A stretch of DNA of 64,000 nucleotides, from assembly GCF_010093595.1 (NCBI RefSeq), contig NW_022985442.1:1305456-1369455 (forward strand), written 5' to 3'. This stretch comes from Mytilinidion resinicola. Its lineage: Eukaryota; Ascomycota; Dothideomycetes; Mytilinidiales; Mytilinidiaceae. The notes beneath the pieces were generated by a model. The model was not told where the DNA came from. It was given only the letters and a program-made list of their open reading frames with translations, and ran no database searches. The translations under genes were made by a program, and so were the position numbers. This document shows, one piece after another, positions 1 through 9,279 of the stretch (within the stretch, counting starts at the first letter, position 1; the number at the start of each line of letters is the position of its first letter).

Positions 1-684
1 AAGAAGCAGCCGATCGTGCACAACCTGTACAGGAAGGGGCAGCAGAGGAGGCAGCAGAGCCACCGGCCGAGCGGCCACAGCGAGCAAAACCTAGGTGCAG
101 CATGTGCGAATCAACAGAACACAATGCACGTACGTGCCCTAGGCGGCAGGCAGCTAGCTAGTATGTAGCTGCATCAAATATATTTGTTCGTGGTGGAGTA
201 ATTCGGAATATTTGGCCTCGGTAGCGTGGTTGGGTGGGCCACTAGCTTGTGCGGGCCACTAACTTGTGGATTACGTTATTCCTTAGTCAGTCGGTGACCG
301 TATCATCTTGTGCTATGACCGTACCTAGGTATCAAGGCTTACCGATGGCACGCACGAAATGCCTATGAAAGTATCTTCAAGAAGACGATCAAAAATATGA
401 AAGGAGAGGCAACAGTAAAGAATCTATATGAAATCATCTTCTTTTCTCTCCGCTAATAATCATATAGTGTTAATTACAGTCATGACATTACTGAAGTCGA
501 TTGTCTGCAGGCGCGCGGCTGGAGCCTCAGCCTCGAATCTTCTATGAACCTCTTCAATTCAGATCCATCTCCACCATCTTGCCATTCTTTGCTAGATCGT
601 GTGGGACTCAACCCAAGCACTTCTGCCTCGAACCGCTGCTACATCGAATGCGACACGTGCAGTTCTGTCAATGCTCAGGCTCAA
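1..684. other. Intergenic region upstream of the HET-WD40 gene
   Basis: No gene is supportable here. The first 100 bases are GC-rich and rich in CAG/GAG triplets and could be the tail of something outside the window. The rest is ordinary AT-richer flanking sequence with no coding bias. An in-frame upstream ATG at 544 exists, but homology-style reasoning favours the start at 685, so 544-684 is treated as leader. Confidence 0.5.
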
Positions 685-2349
685 ATGCGTCTTCTGAAGC
701 TGGAAGAAAGTGGCGAAATTAGCCTCACGAAAGACATTACCTACCCGACATCACCTTATGCGATACTTTCACATACCTGGGGAAAAGATGATGAAGAGGT
801 CAACTTCGAGGACCTGAAGGATGGTTCTGGGAAGACGAAAGACGGATATGAAAAGCTTCGGTTCTGTGGACAGCAGGCCGCTCGCGATGGCCTACAATAC
901 TTCTGGGTGGACACTTGCTGTATCAACAAATCGAGCGACAGTGAGCTTTCGGAAGCCATAAATTCTATGTTTCGCTGGTATCGTAAAGCAACAAAATGCT
1001 ACGCGTATCTGACAGATGTTTCGACAAATGATCAAATCGCCCTGTCTTTGCAGCCGTGGGAAGTAGCTTTTGAGAGCAGTCGATGGTTCACACGTGGTTG
1101 GACACTTCAAGAGCTTATAGCGCCGCAATCGGTCGAGTTCTTCTGCTCGAATGGTAACCGACTCGGTGATAAGAAATCATTAGAGGAGCAGCTCCTTAAG
1201 ATAACAGGGATTCCGGGTTCCGCTCTTCGAGGCAGACCGCTATCTTATTTCAGTTTCGACGACCGAGTATTATGGGCACGAAATCGGGAAACTAGTCGTG
1301 AAGAAGACCTTGCTTATTCCCTGCTAGGCATCTTCGACATCTCAATACCGGTTATCTACGGCGAGGGGAAGGAGAACGCATTCCGTAGGCTGAACCGTGA
1401 ATGGAAATACCGACTCGACGACCTTTCACAGGCTACCTCGAATCACGCCAAGCGGTTGATACTTCGGCACACGCTCAAGGAGCACTACGGCCCGGTCTGG
1501 ACGGTAGCCTTCTCTCCCGACTCAAGGATACTAGCGTCGGGGGGATGGGACCAGTCATTGAAGCTCTGGGACGCGACTACTGGTACGCTGCAACAGACGC
1601 TTGAGAGGCACGGCAACTCGGTTAACTCAATATCGTTTTCACCCGACTCGAAGCTACTAGCGTCGTCGTCAAGAGACATGATAGTACGGCTCTTTAACGC
1701 AGCTACCGGTGTACTGCAGCAGACACTTAAGGGGCACAGGGCCCATGTTTGCTCGGTAGCCTTCTCGCCCGACTCGAGGGTGCTGGCATCAGCGTCGCAC
1801 GACGAGACGGTGCGGCTCTGGGACGCGGCCTCTGGTGAACTTAAGCACACGCTTAAGGGGCACGGGGGCCATATCTACTCGGCATCCTTCTCGCCCAACT
1901 CGAGGCTACTGGCGTCGGCGTCGCACAACAAGACGGTGGAGCTCTGGGACGTGGCCACTTATACGCTGTTGCAGACGCTCAAGGGGCACAGCGGCTTGGT
2001 CTGGAAGATAGCCTTCTCACCCGACTCGAGAGTGCTGGCGTCGGCATCAGACGATAAGACAGTGCGGCTCTGGGACACGGCTACCGGTACCCTGCAGCAA
2101 ACGCTCGAGGGGCATAATGGCTCGGTCTTAACGGTAGCCTTCTCGCCCGACTCTAGACTGCTGGCGTCGGCATCAAAAGACAAGATGGTGCAGCTCTGGG
2201 ACGCGTCTACCGGAGTGCTACAGCAAACGCTTGGGGAGCATAACGACTTCGTAAATACAGTAACCTTCTCGCCTGACTCAAGGCTATTAGCGTCAGCGTC
2301 GTCTGACGCGACAGTGCGGGTCTGGGGTGCTGCCACCGGCGCGCTATAG
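685..2349 (+). CDS. HET-domain protein fused to seven WD40 repeats (no NACHT)
   Basis: Single-exon gene, 554 aa from the ATG at 685. That start gives the MRLLKLEESGE opening usual for HET/NLR proteins; an in-frame ATG at 544 would add 47 unconvincing residues. Residues about 25-225 form a HET domain: YAILSHTWG at 25-33, then a WVDTCCINKSS block, RGWTLQELIAP, and a closing VIYGEGKENAFRRL. From about residue 264 to the end there are seven WD40 repeats of 42 aa (126 bp), each built on VAFSPDSRLLASAS and (V/L)xLWD. Known family biology: HET-WD40 proteins such as Podospora HET-E/HET-D act in allorecognition and cell death and normally carry a NACHT NTPase between the two parts. Here only about 35 residues separate HET from WD40, so the NACHT is absent. 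The sequence shows no frameshift. Function in incompatibility is inferred. Confidence 0.9.
   Translation: MRLLKLEESGEISLTKDITYPTSPYAILSHTWGKDDEEVNFEDLKDGSGKTKDGYEKLRFCGQQAARDGLQYFWVDTCCINKSSDSELSEAINSMFRWYRKATKCYAYLTDVSTNDQIALSLQPWEVAFESSRWFTRGWTLQELIAPQSVEFFCSNGNRLGDKKSLEEQLLKITGIPGSALRGRPLSYFSFDDRVLWARNRETSREEDLAYSLLGIFDISIPVIYGEGKENAFRRLNREWKYRLDDLSQATSNHAKRLILRHTLKEHYGPVWTVAFSPDSRILASGGWDQSLKLWDATTGTLQQTLERHGNSVNSISFSPDSKLLASSSRDMIVRLFNAATGVLQQTLKGHRAHVCSVAFSPDSRVLASASHDETVRLWDAASGELKHTLKGHGGHIYSASFSPNSRLLASASHNKTVELWDVATYTLLQTLKGHSGLVWKIAFSPDSRVLASASDDKTVRLWDTATGTLQQTLEGHNGSVLTVAFSPDSRLLASASKDKMVQLWDASTGVLQQTLGEHNDFVNTVTFSPDSRLLASASSDATVRVWGAATGAL
1471..2340 (+). repeat. Seven near-identical 126-bp WD40 repeat units
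   Basis: Seven consecutive units of 42 codons, closely alike at the DNA level (recurrent TTCTCGCCCGACTCGAGG and GTGCGGCTCTGGGACGCG blocks). Differences concentrate in the loop after GH, for example GHRAHVCSV, GHGGHIYSA, GHSGLVWKI and GHNGSVLTV. The exact length period and DNA similarity suggest recent unit exchange, as known for HNWD genes. Confidence 0.85.
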
Positions 2350-3075
2350 TAGAACATCACAGTTAACAGGTGCTTCTCGACCCCACGCTATCCTTTGACA
2401 TTATATCTAGCAGGAAGTTGGCCGGGCTGTGTTATGCAACGTAACCTTTTCTTTACTGGCAAATATAACTTGACAACATTTTGGTGAAACTTGACGCTAT
2501 TGAAAATCATGCGATGTTAAGCCTTGTGATTGGTGCTACGGAAAAACATGATCTGTCAATCAAGTCCCCCTTGATGCCTAAACAACAGTTTCTTTCCGGC
2601 ACGGGGGTTTTCTGCTACCTAGAGGGGGGGGCTGTACACGCTACTCAAATTAGCGATTCCGGACATGTCGCGTCCGAAGTTCAGGCAGATCGCGTGGACA
2701 AGGACGATATTCACATGCTCAAGTTTGCGAGGCAGACGGGTGGACAGCAAGCGCAGCCCACTCGAATGTGAAGAGTGTTCTTACAAGAGTTCAGGTATGT
2801 ATGTCTTGAGTCTGGATAGATAATCTGAACGAGTGTTGAGAGTTAAGATGTGAAGGGGAAACAGTGAATGACTGACTAAGCACCGATAAGATAAGAGCTT
2901 CGCACGTGGCTCGGTGAAGGCTGCTCCGAAACACCACCACGCATATCATCCTTCAATACCATGAGACTCTCTTCTCCTCCTCTTTCCTGCATTTTCGGCC
3001 TACTTGCGTACCTGAGATACCCTGCAATAGTCACAGCATATCCATATCCATAATACTTGTCTTTATAGCTTCGTC
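2350..3075. other. Intergenic region between HET-WD40 and MOT1 genes
   Basis: No convincing gene. A 96-codon open frame at 2481-2771 has no recognisable domain and no splice or promoter support, so it is left uncalled. The last 130 bases before 3076 are pyrimidine-rich and fit the leader of the transporter gene. Confidence 0.45.
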
Positions 3076-4482
3076 ATGGCGCCCAAACCCCTCCAGCGCG
3101 TCGTCCCCCATCTCCGGGCGGTGCAGTACCACAACCTCCATACCCTTCTCTCGCAGCCTCTCGCTGAGCTGTCCGGCTCGCTGGGCGACCTGGGCACTCT
3201 TCTCCCTCTTATGATCGCGCTCACACTCACCGGCTCCATCTCCCTTCCCTCGACCCTCCTCTTCACCGGCGCCGCGAACATCTACTCCGGCGTCGCATTT
3301 GGCATCCCTATACCCGTACAACCCATGAAAGCTGTCGCCGCAGTGGCTATTGCACGGCGATTCTCACTTGAAGAAACGGCAGCTTCTGGAATCGTCGTGG
3401 CGGCACTAGTGGGGGTGATGAGCGTAACTGGGCTTGTACGCTGGGCCAGCAATGTTACACCTATACCTGTTGTCAAAGGAATACAAGTTGGGGCCGGTTT
3501 ATCCCTCTGTCTAAGCGCTGGATCATCTCTACTCAATCCGCTGAGCTGGACCGGGCCGTGGTGGGGAGATAATCTGCTATGGGCCCTCTTAGCAGTTATA
3601 CTCCTTCTAGCAACCCTCCCGTTCCCACGGGCTCCTTACGCTCTCGCTGTGTTTGTCTTGGGACTCATTCTCGCAGGCTTCCACGCCCCGTCTGCTTCTC
3701 CTCCAGACCATTCCACTCCCCATTCCAACTCTTCATCAAATCCTTTCGCCGATATTCCAATCCTCCATCCCTCCGCTGCGACTTTTTGGCACGCTACGAC
3801 CACCGCCGCCCTCGGCCAGCTACCGCTCACCCTCCTTAATTCCGTCATCGCTGCCTCTGCTCTAGCCATCGACCTATTTCCATCACCGCCGTACCCCACC
3901 GCTCCCTCTGTCACATCACTCGGTCTTTCCGTGTCTCTCATAAACCTGATAGGATGCTGGTTCGGCGCGATGCCTGCATGTCATGGTTCTGGAGGACTAG
4001 CAGCACAGTACCGCTTTGGGGCACGGAGCGGAGCCAGCATTATTTTGCTTGGGTTGCTCAAGGTAACACTAGGGGTAATAACACTCTGGAAGGCTGAAGC
4101 TGTTGTCAGCATCCTAAAGGGGTTCCCGGCGGCGTTGCTCGGCGTGCTGGTGCTGGCAGCTGGAGTGGAACTAGCGAAGGTGGGCGAAAGCCTTAACACC
4201 GATGCACGCGACTTGAGGGTAATGCACGGAGACGAGGATGGGGAAGAGACCTGGGATGGGAAGGGTGTAAGGTCCTTGGATGAGAGGGAGAGGAGAGAGA
4301 GGTGGATGGTCCTGCTTGTTACTGTCGCTGCCTTGCTCGCATTCAGAAATGATGGCATTGGCTTTCTAGTTGGGCTGGCATGGCATTGGGGATTCCGTGC
4401 TACGAAAAGGGTGGAAGATTGGAGGGCACGGAGGCAGAGGAGGGAAACCGTTCCTGAGGAGGAGAGGGGACTTCTCTCTTAA
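3076..4482 (+). CDS. MOT1-family molybdate transporter
   Basis: Intronless 468-aa multi-pass membrane protein. Two signature stretches of the MOT1 (sulfate-transporter-like molybdate) family are visible. The N-terminal one is ELSGSLGDLGT at residues 31-41, followed by GIPIPVQPMKAVAAVAIA. The second, at about residues 298-322, reads MPACHGSGGLAAQYRFGAR. About ten hydrophobic helices are spread over residues 45-220, 255-385 and 410-435. The loop at about 375-410 is charged. Established role of the family: high-affinity molybdate uptake, feeding molybdenum cofactor for nitrate reductase and related enzymes; localisation (plasma or vacuolar membrane) cannot be told from sequence. It converges with the SDR gene downstream, 168 bp end to end. 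No damage seen. Confidence 0.92.
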   Translation: MAPKPLQRVVPHLRAVQYHNLHTLLSQPLAELSGSLGDLGTLLPLMIALTLTGSISLPSTLLFTGAANIYSGVAFGIPIPVQPMKAVAAVAIARRFSLEETAASGIVVAALVGVMSVTGLVRWASNVTPIPVVKGIQVGAGLSLCLSAGSSLLNPLSWTGPWWGDNLLWALLAVILLLATLPFPRAPYALAVFVLGLILAGFHAPSASPPDHSTPHSNSSSNPFADIPILHPSAATFWHATTTAALGQLPLTLLNSVIAASALAIDLFPSPPYPTAPSVTSLGLSVSLINLIGCWFGAMPACHGSGGLAAQYRFGARSGASIILLGLLKVTLGVITLWKAEAVVSILKGFPAALLGVLVLAAGVELAKVGESLNTDARDLRVMHGDEDGEETWDGKGVRSLDERERRERWMVLLVTVAALLAFRNDGIGFLVGLAWHWGFRATKRVEDWRARRQRRETVPEEERGLLS

Positions 4483-4650
4483 AGGTAGGTTAAGGTACAT
4501 GTCCTAGGCGATGATTGATCAACGAATGATGTCGATGGGTCTATAGCATTTGAAGGTTTGTAGCATTATTAGCGGAAGCATTGCGTTGAAGAATGCATTT
4601 TCTTGAGCATTACGCAGGCGAATACTTGAGAGAGAATGCATTTTCTACAT

Positions 4651-5496
4651 CTAGCAAACCCACCCACCATCTACCGTATGCACAGCGCCTGTGATAAACG
4701 TCGACTCATCGCTCAATAGAAACACCACCAAATTTGCAACTTCCTCCGCCTTCCCCGGCCTCCCCAACGCCGTCGCCTTCACTTGCGGATTATTTTCCAG
4801 CCTAAGCGTCGTTTGCTCCGCCGACTGCTGCACCATAGGCGTCTCAATATATCCCCTATTCACCCTGAATGAGCACCACCATCTAGACATCCACTTCACC
4901 CCCCAAGAACTCAACTTACGGCGCAAACAATTAACCCTAATCCCCCTCCCGCCCACTTCCTTCGCCACACTCCGCGTCAACCCAATACACCCATGCTTAC
5001 TCGCCGCATACGCCGCCCCATTCACCCTTCCCATCAGCCCCAGCACACTCGCCGCATTCACAATACTGCCGCCCTCCGGCGCGAAATTCGCAACCTCGGC
5101 CTGCAAACAATGAAACACGCCGGTTAGGTTCACCCCGATGCAAAAGTCCCACTCCTCCTGCGCGAGCTGCTCGATGCTGCCCTCGGGCCTCCCCATGGTC
5201 TTGTTTATCACGCCGGCGAAGTTGACGGCGCCGTGCAGGGGGCCGAGCTCGGCGACTGTTTTCGCGATCCAGCCCTCGACTTCGGCGCGGTTGCGCACAT
5301 CGGCGCCGGTGCCGATGACTTTGGAGCTGGGCGCGAGGGCGCGCAGGGAAGAGAGGGCAGTGGAGAGGGTGGTGGGGTTGAGGTCGAGGAGGGAGAGGGA
5401 GGCGCCGTGCGTTGCGAGGAGGGTGGCGATGGAGAGGCCCATGCCAGAGGCGCCGCCGGTTATGGCGATGGTTTTGTTGGTGAAGTCGGCGACCAT
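4651..5496 (-). CDS. Short-chain dehydrogenase/reductase, probably frameshifted
   Basis: Classical SDR. The NAD(P)-binding TGGASGMG is at residues 13-20. NFAGV, the catalytic Ser in NAASVLG and the YAASK catalytic pair follow. A frame runs uninterrupted from 5496 to 4651 (281 aa). However, 25 residues after IRVNC are foreign to the family and correspond to an intron with a perfect GTAAGT donor at 4919 and TAG acceptor ending at 4856 (64 nt). Removing that intron shifts the frame by one. Adding one base to the AAA run at 4925-4927 (plus strand) would give the family-standard NCxAPGYIETPM. So the gene looks like an intact SDR with a single-base deletion, or an assembly error. A weaker in-frame 60-nt intron (4915-4856) would give NCLRRKGYIETP instead. 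Substrate unknown. Confidence 0.8.
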   Translation of the reverse strand: MVADFTNKTIAITGGASGMGLSIATLLATHGASLSLLDLNPTTLSTALSSLRALAPSSKVIGTGADVRNRAEVEGWIAKTVAELGPLHGAVNFAGVINKTMGRPEGSIEQLAQEEWDFCIGVNLTGVFHCLQAEVANFAPEGGSIVNAASVLGLMGRVNGAAYAASKHGCIGLTRSVAKEVGGRGIRVNCLRRKLSSWGVKWMSRWWCSFRVNRGYIETPMVQQSAEQTTLRLENNPQVKATALGRPGKAEEVANLVVFLLSDESTFITGAVHTVDGGWVC

Positions 5497-6152
5497 TTTG
5501 GAGGGTGGTGGACGGGGGATCTGTGAGAGGTGAGGGTGGTCTTGTGTGAGGTGTGAGTAAAAGCGCCTAGGTAGAGCCGCTTCGAGGTCTGTTAGGGGAA
5601 CTTGAGATGGTAGGTAGAGTTAGTATAATGGTATAGATTAGTGGTTCTTAAAGTGTGCTATGCTTAAGGAGTTCTCCAGGTCATCCGTAGAGTTCGTATA
5701 ACTACGCGGAGACTGCGCGGAGAATGTTTTGCGGGTAAGGCTCCCCTTCGCGTTGACATGACGGGCGATTGTTGCAGATGAAACGGCTTGAGCGAAAGGT
5801 TCTTCAAGATGCTACAGGTAGCTGACAGGCTATGGAGGGGTTCGTGGCATAGCCTCGGCTTTGACGTGGTGTTTGGTTACGCGTTTGGGTATGTAGTTGA
5901 GAGAGATGCAGGGGCCGGTTGTGAAGCGGGAGTCGCGGAGGTGGAGACCTTTCCCCAGACCTCGCCATAGACGCCTAATGCGAACAGAGACATGAAGGCC
6001 ATCATCCCTCGCGTATGCCCGGGATGGCCTCATCATCTAGAACTTTTCTCTACTCTTTCCAAGCACACTAACCGCGCCTGCGATCTGCTGACCGACAGCT
6101 CAAGGAACCACCCCTCCTGCAGATCCATGCTCGAGTACAGTCCATCTTGACT
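5497..6152. other. Divergent intergenic region, SDR and Zn2Cys6 regulator
   Basis: A 656-bp spacer between two divergently transcribed genes, so it probably holds both promoters. No open frame here is credible. I see no clear operator-type inverted repeat. Confidence 0.45.
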
Positions 6153-8445
6153 ATGTCTGAAGGGGCATCAAAAAGTACAGGGGCTGAAGAGCAGGTGGAA
6201 GAGTTGGAGGATGCGTTGAATCCGATTCGGAACTACCCTCGAAAGAGGGTGGCTGTAGCGGTTCGTCGCCCGTCTATCTCTTTTCGAATGTCAATATATC
6301 ACAGAACTAAGCTCTAACCAAATCGTCATTAGTGTGAAGTCTGTCGTGTTCGAAAGACGCGATGCGATACAAAACGACCCTGCGGCTTCTGTACGAGTTC
6401 TGGTCTTCAGTGTGTGTACAGACCGCTTAATCAACCCGAGAAGTACGTTCTCTCCAGATCATTAGAGCTCGAGAAAGAGCTGGATGGCCTCAATTTCTGA
6501 GTTTGGAAATAATATCTTTAACTTTCCTAGATACACCTCAGCTTCCGAGATACTTAATCGCATTGAAGAGCGTCTTGTTCGATTAGAAGATAGCATCAAC
6601 TCGAGCAGATCAGAGCCTGCGAGTACCCCTGCCTCCATAGACGATTCTCGATCGGCGAAGAGCAAGATAGAAGGATGGCGGTCGTACTATCAAGACCTCA
6701 TTACTTCACCCAACTATGATAACTCCTTTCGCCAAACTACCGGAGAAGCCTACACCGCGCGACCGTCTCTAGTCAGCTTTACGTGCCCTTATTACATCCA
6801 TTTTGACAGTTGGGATGACACCTCGAGATTCTATGACGATGAGTTTAGAGCTGAAAAAGATTTGTACCAAATTATGGATGCTATAGGCGACCGTGTTCCA
6901 CCCACGGATACTCGAACGATATGGCGTCTGCAAAAGGCTACTATCAAGAACTTCCTCCAATGGATGCCGCTTCTATCTGTGGAAGACCTCGTGAATCATG
7001 TCCAGATAGCCCAAACTAGCAACTTCGAGTTACAAAACTCTTCGGCGGCCTTGAGCATGCTTTCTTTTGCTTTTGCTGAGATTTCCGAAGATCGAGCTTC
7101 CCAGCTTGACATCCAACATCAGGTATTTCTGCCAGGACTCCAATATTTTCGGCACGGATCCAAGCTTCTCCAGGAACTCATGCCACGGGAAAGGAGAGAA
7201 ATCGAGGTTCTTCAGTGCCGGGTTCTATATGTGTGAGTGAAAATTTTGACGTCGATATTTTCATTGCTCGATCTAGTATGTTCGCTAAGACCACGGCCAG
7301 GTCATATCTTCAGTGCGCAGCACTTCCGTTGATGGCATGGGACACGATTATGGAGGTCAGCTGGACATACCATTAATTATAATGTCCCGTAACACTGACC
7401 CTCAACAGGTCGGACGAGATTGTATGAACATTTTGAGTTCTGGGCATTATCATACTATGAGTACAGCACGACGCGAATCCTTTCATCGCGTATTTTGGAC
7501 GTCATCAATTATCATGCAGTAAGTATGTGACCAAAGTCTAAGGTAAACACTAGCTGAGTATCGAAGCGAACTAGAATCGATATTGAAAATGAGTCCTACT
7601 GGGATGCGCCAATTCCATGAGGTCGTCCCTCTTCCACAGACTACTACTGAAGTCGAGGGGTTCTACCATTTCTTTGCTCAAATCAGCCTGCGTAAACTTC
7701 TTACAGAGATCTTGGACCTTGTGGGTTATCGGGGTAAGTTAGCACAAGAGCAGTTCCTTTCCCAGGTAGCTCACAATGACTTAGTTGGACAAGTAATCTA
7801 TGCGCCTATCGTAGCGACCGAACTCCGCAAGCAAGCGCAGGATTGGTACAGCCACCTACCTCCGCCGGTTCAATTCCCAATTAATGCAACGCCACTATTC
7901 GATCTACGAAAGTCTTACCTTCGAGTACAGTTCGTAGCTATCCATGCCGTTGTTCTGTGGCCTTCAGTTCTCCAATTCTTAGAAAGCTTAGTGAACCAGG
8001 GGCCGGAGAAGGGCTCTACGGAGAGACTCGACAGTCTACAGCAGGAAACTCGGGACTGCATTGAGTTTTGCGTTTTGAATTGTGAATTGGCAGAAGAGCT
8101 CTTGATGCAGAGACATTTCGGTCTCCAGCTCGCTATTTGGAGGTAAGTCTCAACGACGTCAGCCATTTCAGTAGATTGAATTAGCTATCCACTCCAGCAT
8201 TATACTCCTACTAATCGAAGCTTTGCTCTAGTACATATGCAACAATGAGTATGCTCATGGTCACTTACCGTGTGCCGTCCCTTGCCAGTATATCCGAGAC
8301 CCGCACCGACATGTACATCCGAAAAGCGTTTACTTCTCTTTCTTCATGGGAGCATCTACCGGTAGTGCACCGAGGGCTAGAGCGAACTAGAAGGCATATG
8401 GATAGAGCACAGATACCTCTAGATGATCTGATTATGCAGCAATGA
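6153..8445 (+). CDS. Zn2Cys6 fungal transcription factor, with a frame break
   Basis: Seven exons can be built: 6153-6260, 6333-6442, 6531-7232, 7277-7355, 7409-7518, 7559-8142 and 8232-8445. Exon 2 starts exactly at the zinc cluster CEVCRVRKTRCDTKRPCGFC...C (spacing C-2-C-6-C-5-C-2-C-6-C), preceded by basic RKRVAVA from exon 1. Exon 3 carries a short coiled linker (ILNRIEERLVRLED). The rest matches the fungal-specific regulatory region (ALPLMAWDTIME, FEFWALSYYEYS, RKAFTSLSSWEHLPVV). All junctions agree in phase except exon 4/5: GAG|GTCAGC is phase 0, while CAACAG|GT is phase 1. The exons total 1907 nt, one short of a multiple of three. It is therefore probably a young pseudogene or carries a sequencing error. 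It lies beside a dead TRI12 pump and a damaged SDR, its likely former targets (inference). Confidence 0.8.
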
Positions 8446-9279
8446 ATGAAGTCTATTAGATACCTCCTACGACTGATTGGCTCCTATCGCTTTCTTACGC
8501 TTCCGATATATCTCCCAGCGTCTTTCAATTGGCACTAGCAGCCCAAAATCAATGTCAATGCCAGGCGAGCCAGAACACATTTCTCAACCCATTTGAAAGG
8601 GAAACACTCTAAGACCGAACCTGGTAGTCTTCACTGCCAGACCCACCTAAGCGAGAATATTCACGTGATGGCTTTGAGAGGAAGGTCTTGGCATTACAAG
8701 GGTTAAGCGAGGTGTAGAGGACAGTGGTTGTTCTTCATCCTCGCACGTGCTCCAATTTCTTCACGCCAAGCTTATGGAAAACTGCATCCGGACCCCAACT
8801 TTCGCCAGAGTTCCCCGCAAAATTTCCCCACGTTTTTCGCGGACGGTCGGTTGAGATCCGATGCTAAGAGCTGTGGCGTTCGTATACAGCGTAACGTGCG
8901 CCCGGAACTGACTGCATGACTCTTTCAGCCGCCTAGGCTTCGTCGACTATGATTAAATCTCGATTTATTCTGGACCACTCCGATACCTTCCCACCCCGGG
9001 AAAATCTATCAAAATTCTCGCCTATGCGGTCGTTTTATACTAGACCATAGGCCCTCGACCCACTGCGGTCCGTTTCCCCAGATGCGCATGAGTACGATAA
9101 GTATGTGAGCGTGTCAGTATCGGTAGGATGGTCACGACTCCTCAGCACCTCCAAGTCCCGGATATATCTATGTCTGTACCTGCTGTTGGTTATGCATCTC
9201 CGATCAACGAGTGTGTCCTCAAGCTCACAATTGCGTTCACTTGCCGGCACAACCACCACTTAGAGAGGAGACTTCAATC
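8446..9279. other. Intergenic region before the TRI12 pseudogene
   Basis: 834 bp without a supportable gene. It would contain the promoter of the following transporter relic. Short frames present have no domain signal. Confidence 0.4.

Noticed and set aside
2481..2771. 96-codon frame downstream of the HET-WD40 gene
   Set aside because: No domain, no splice or promoter support, composition like non-coding sequence.
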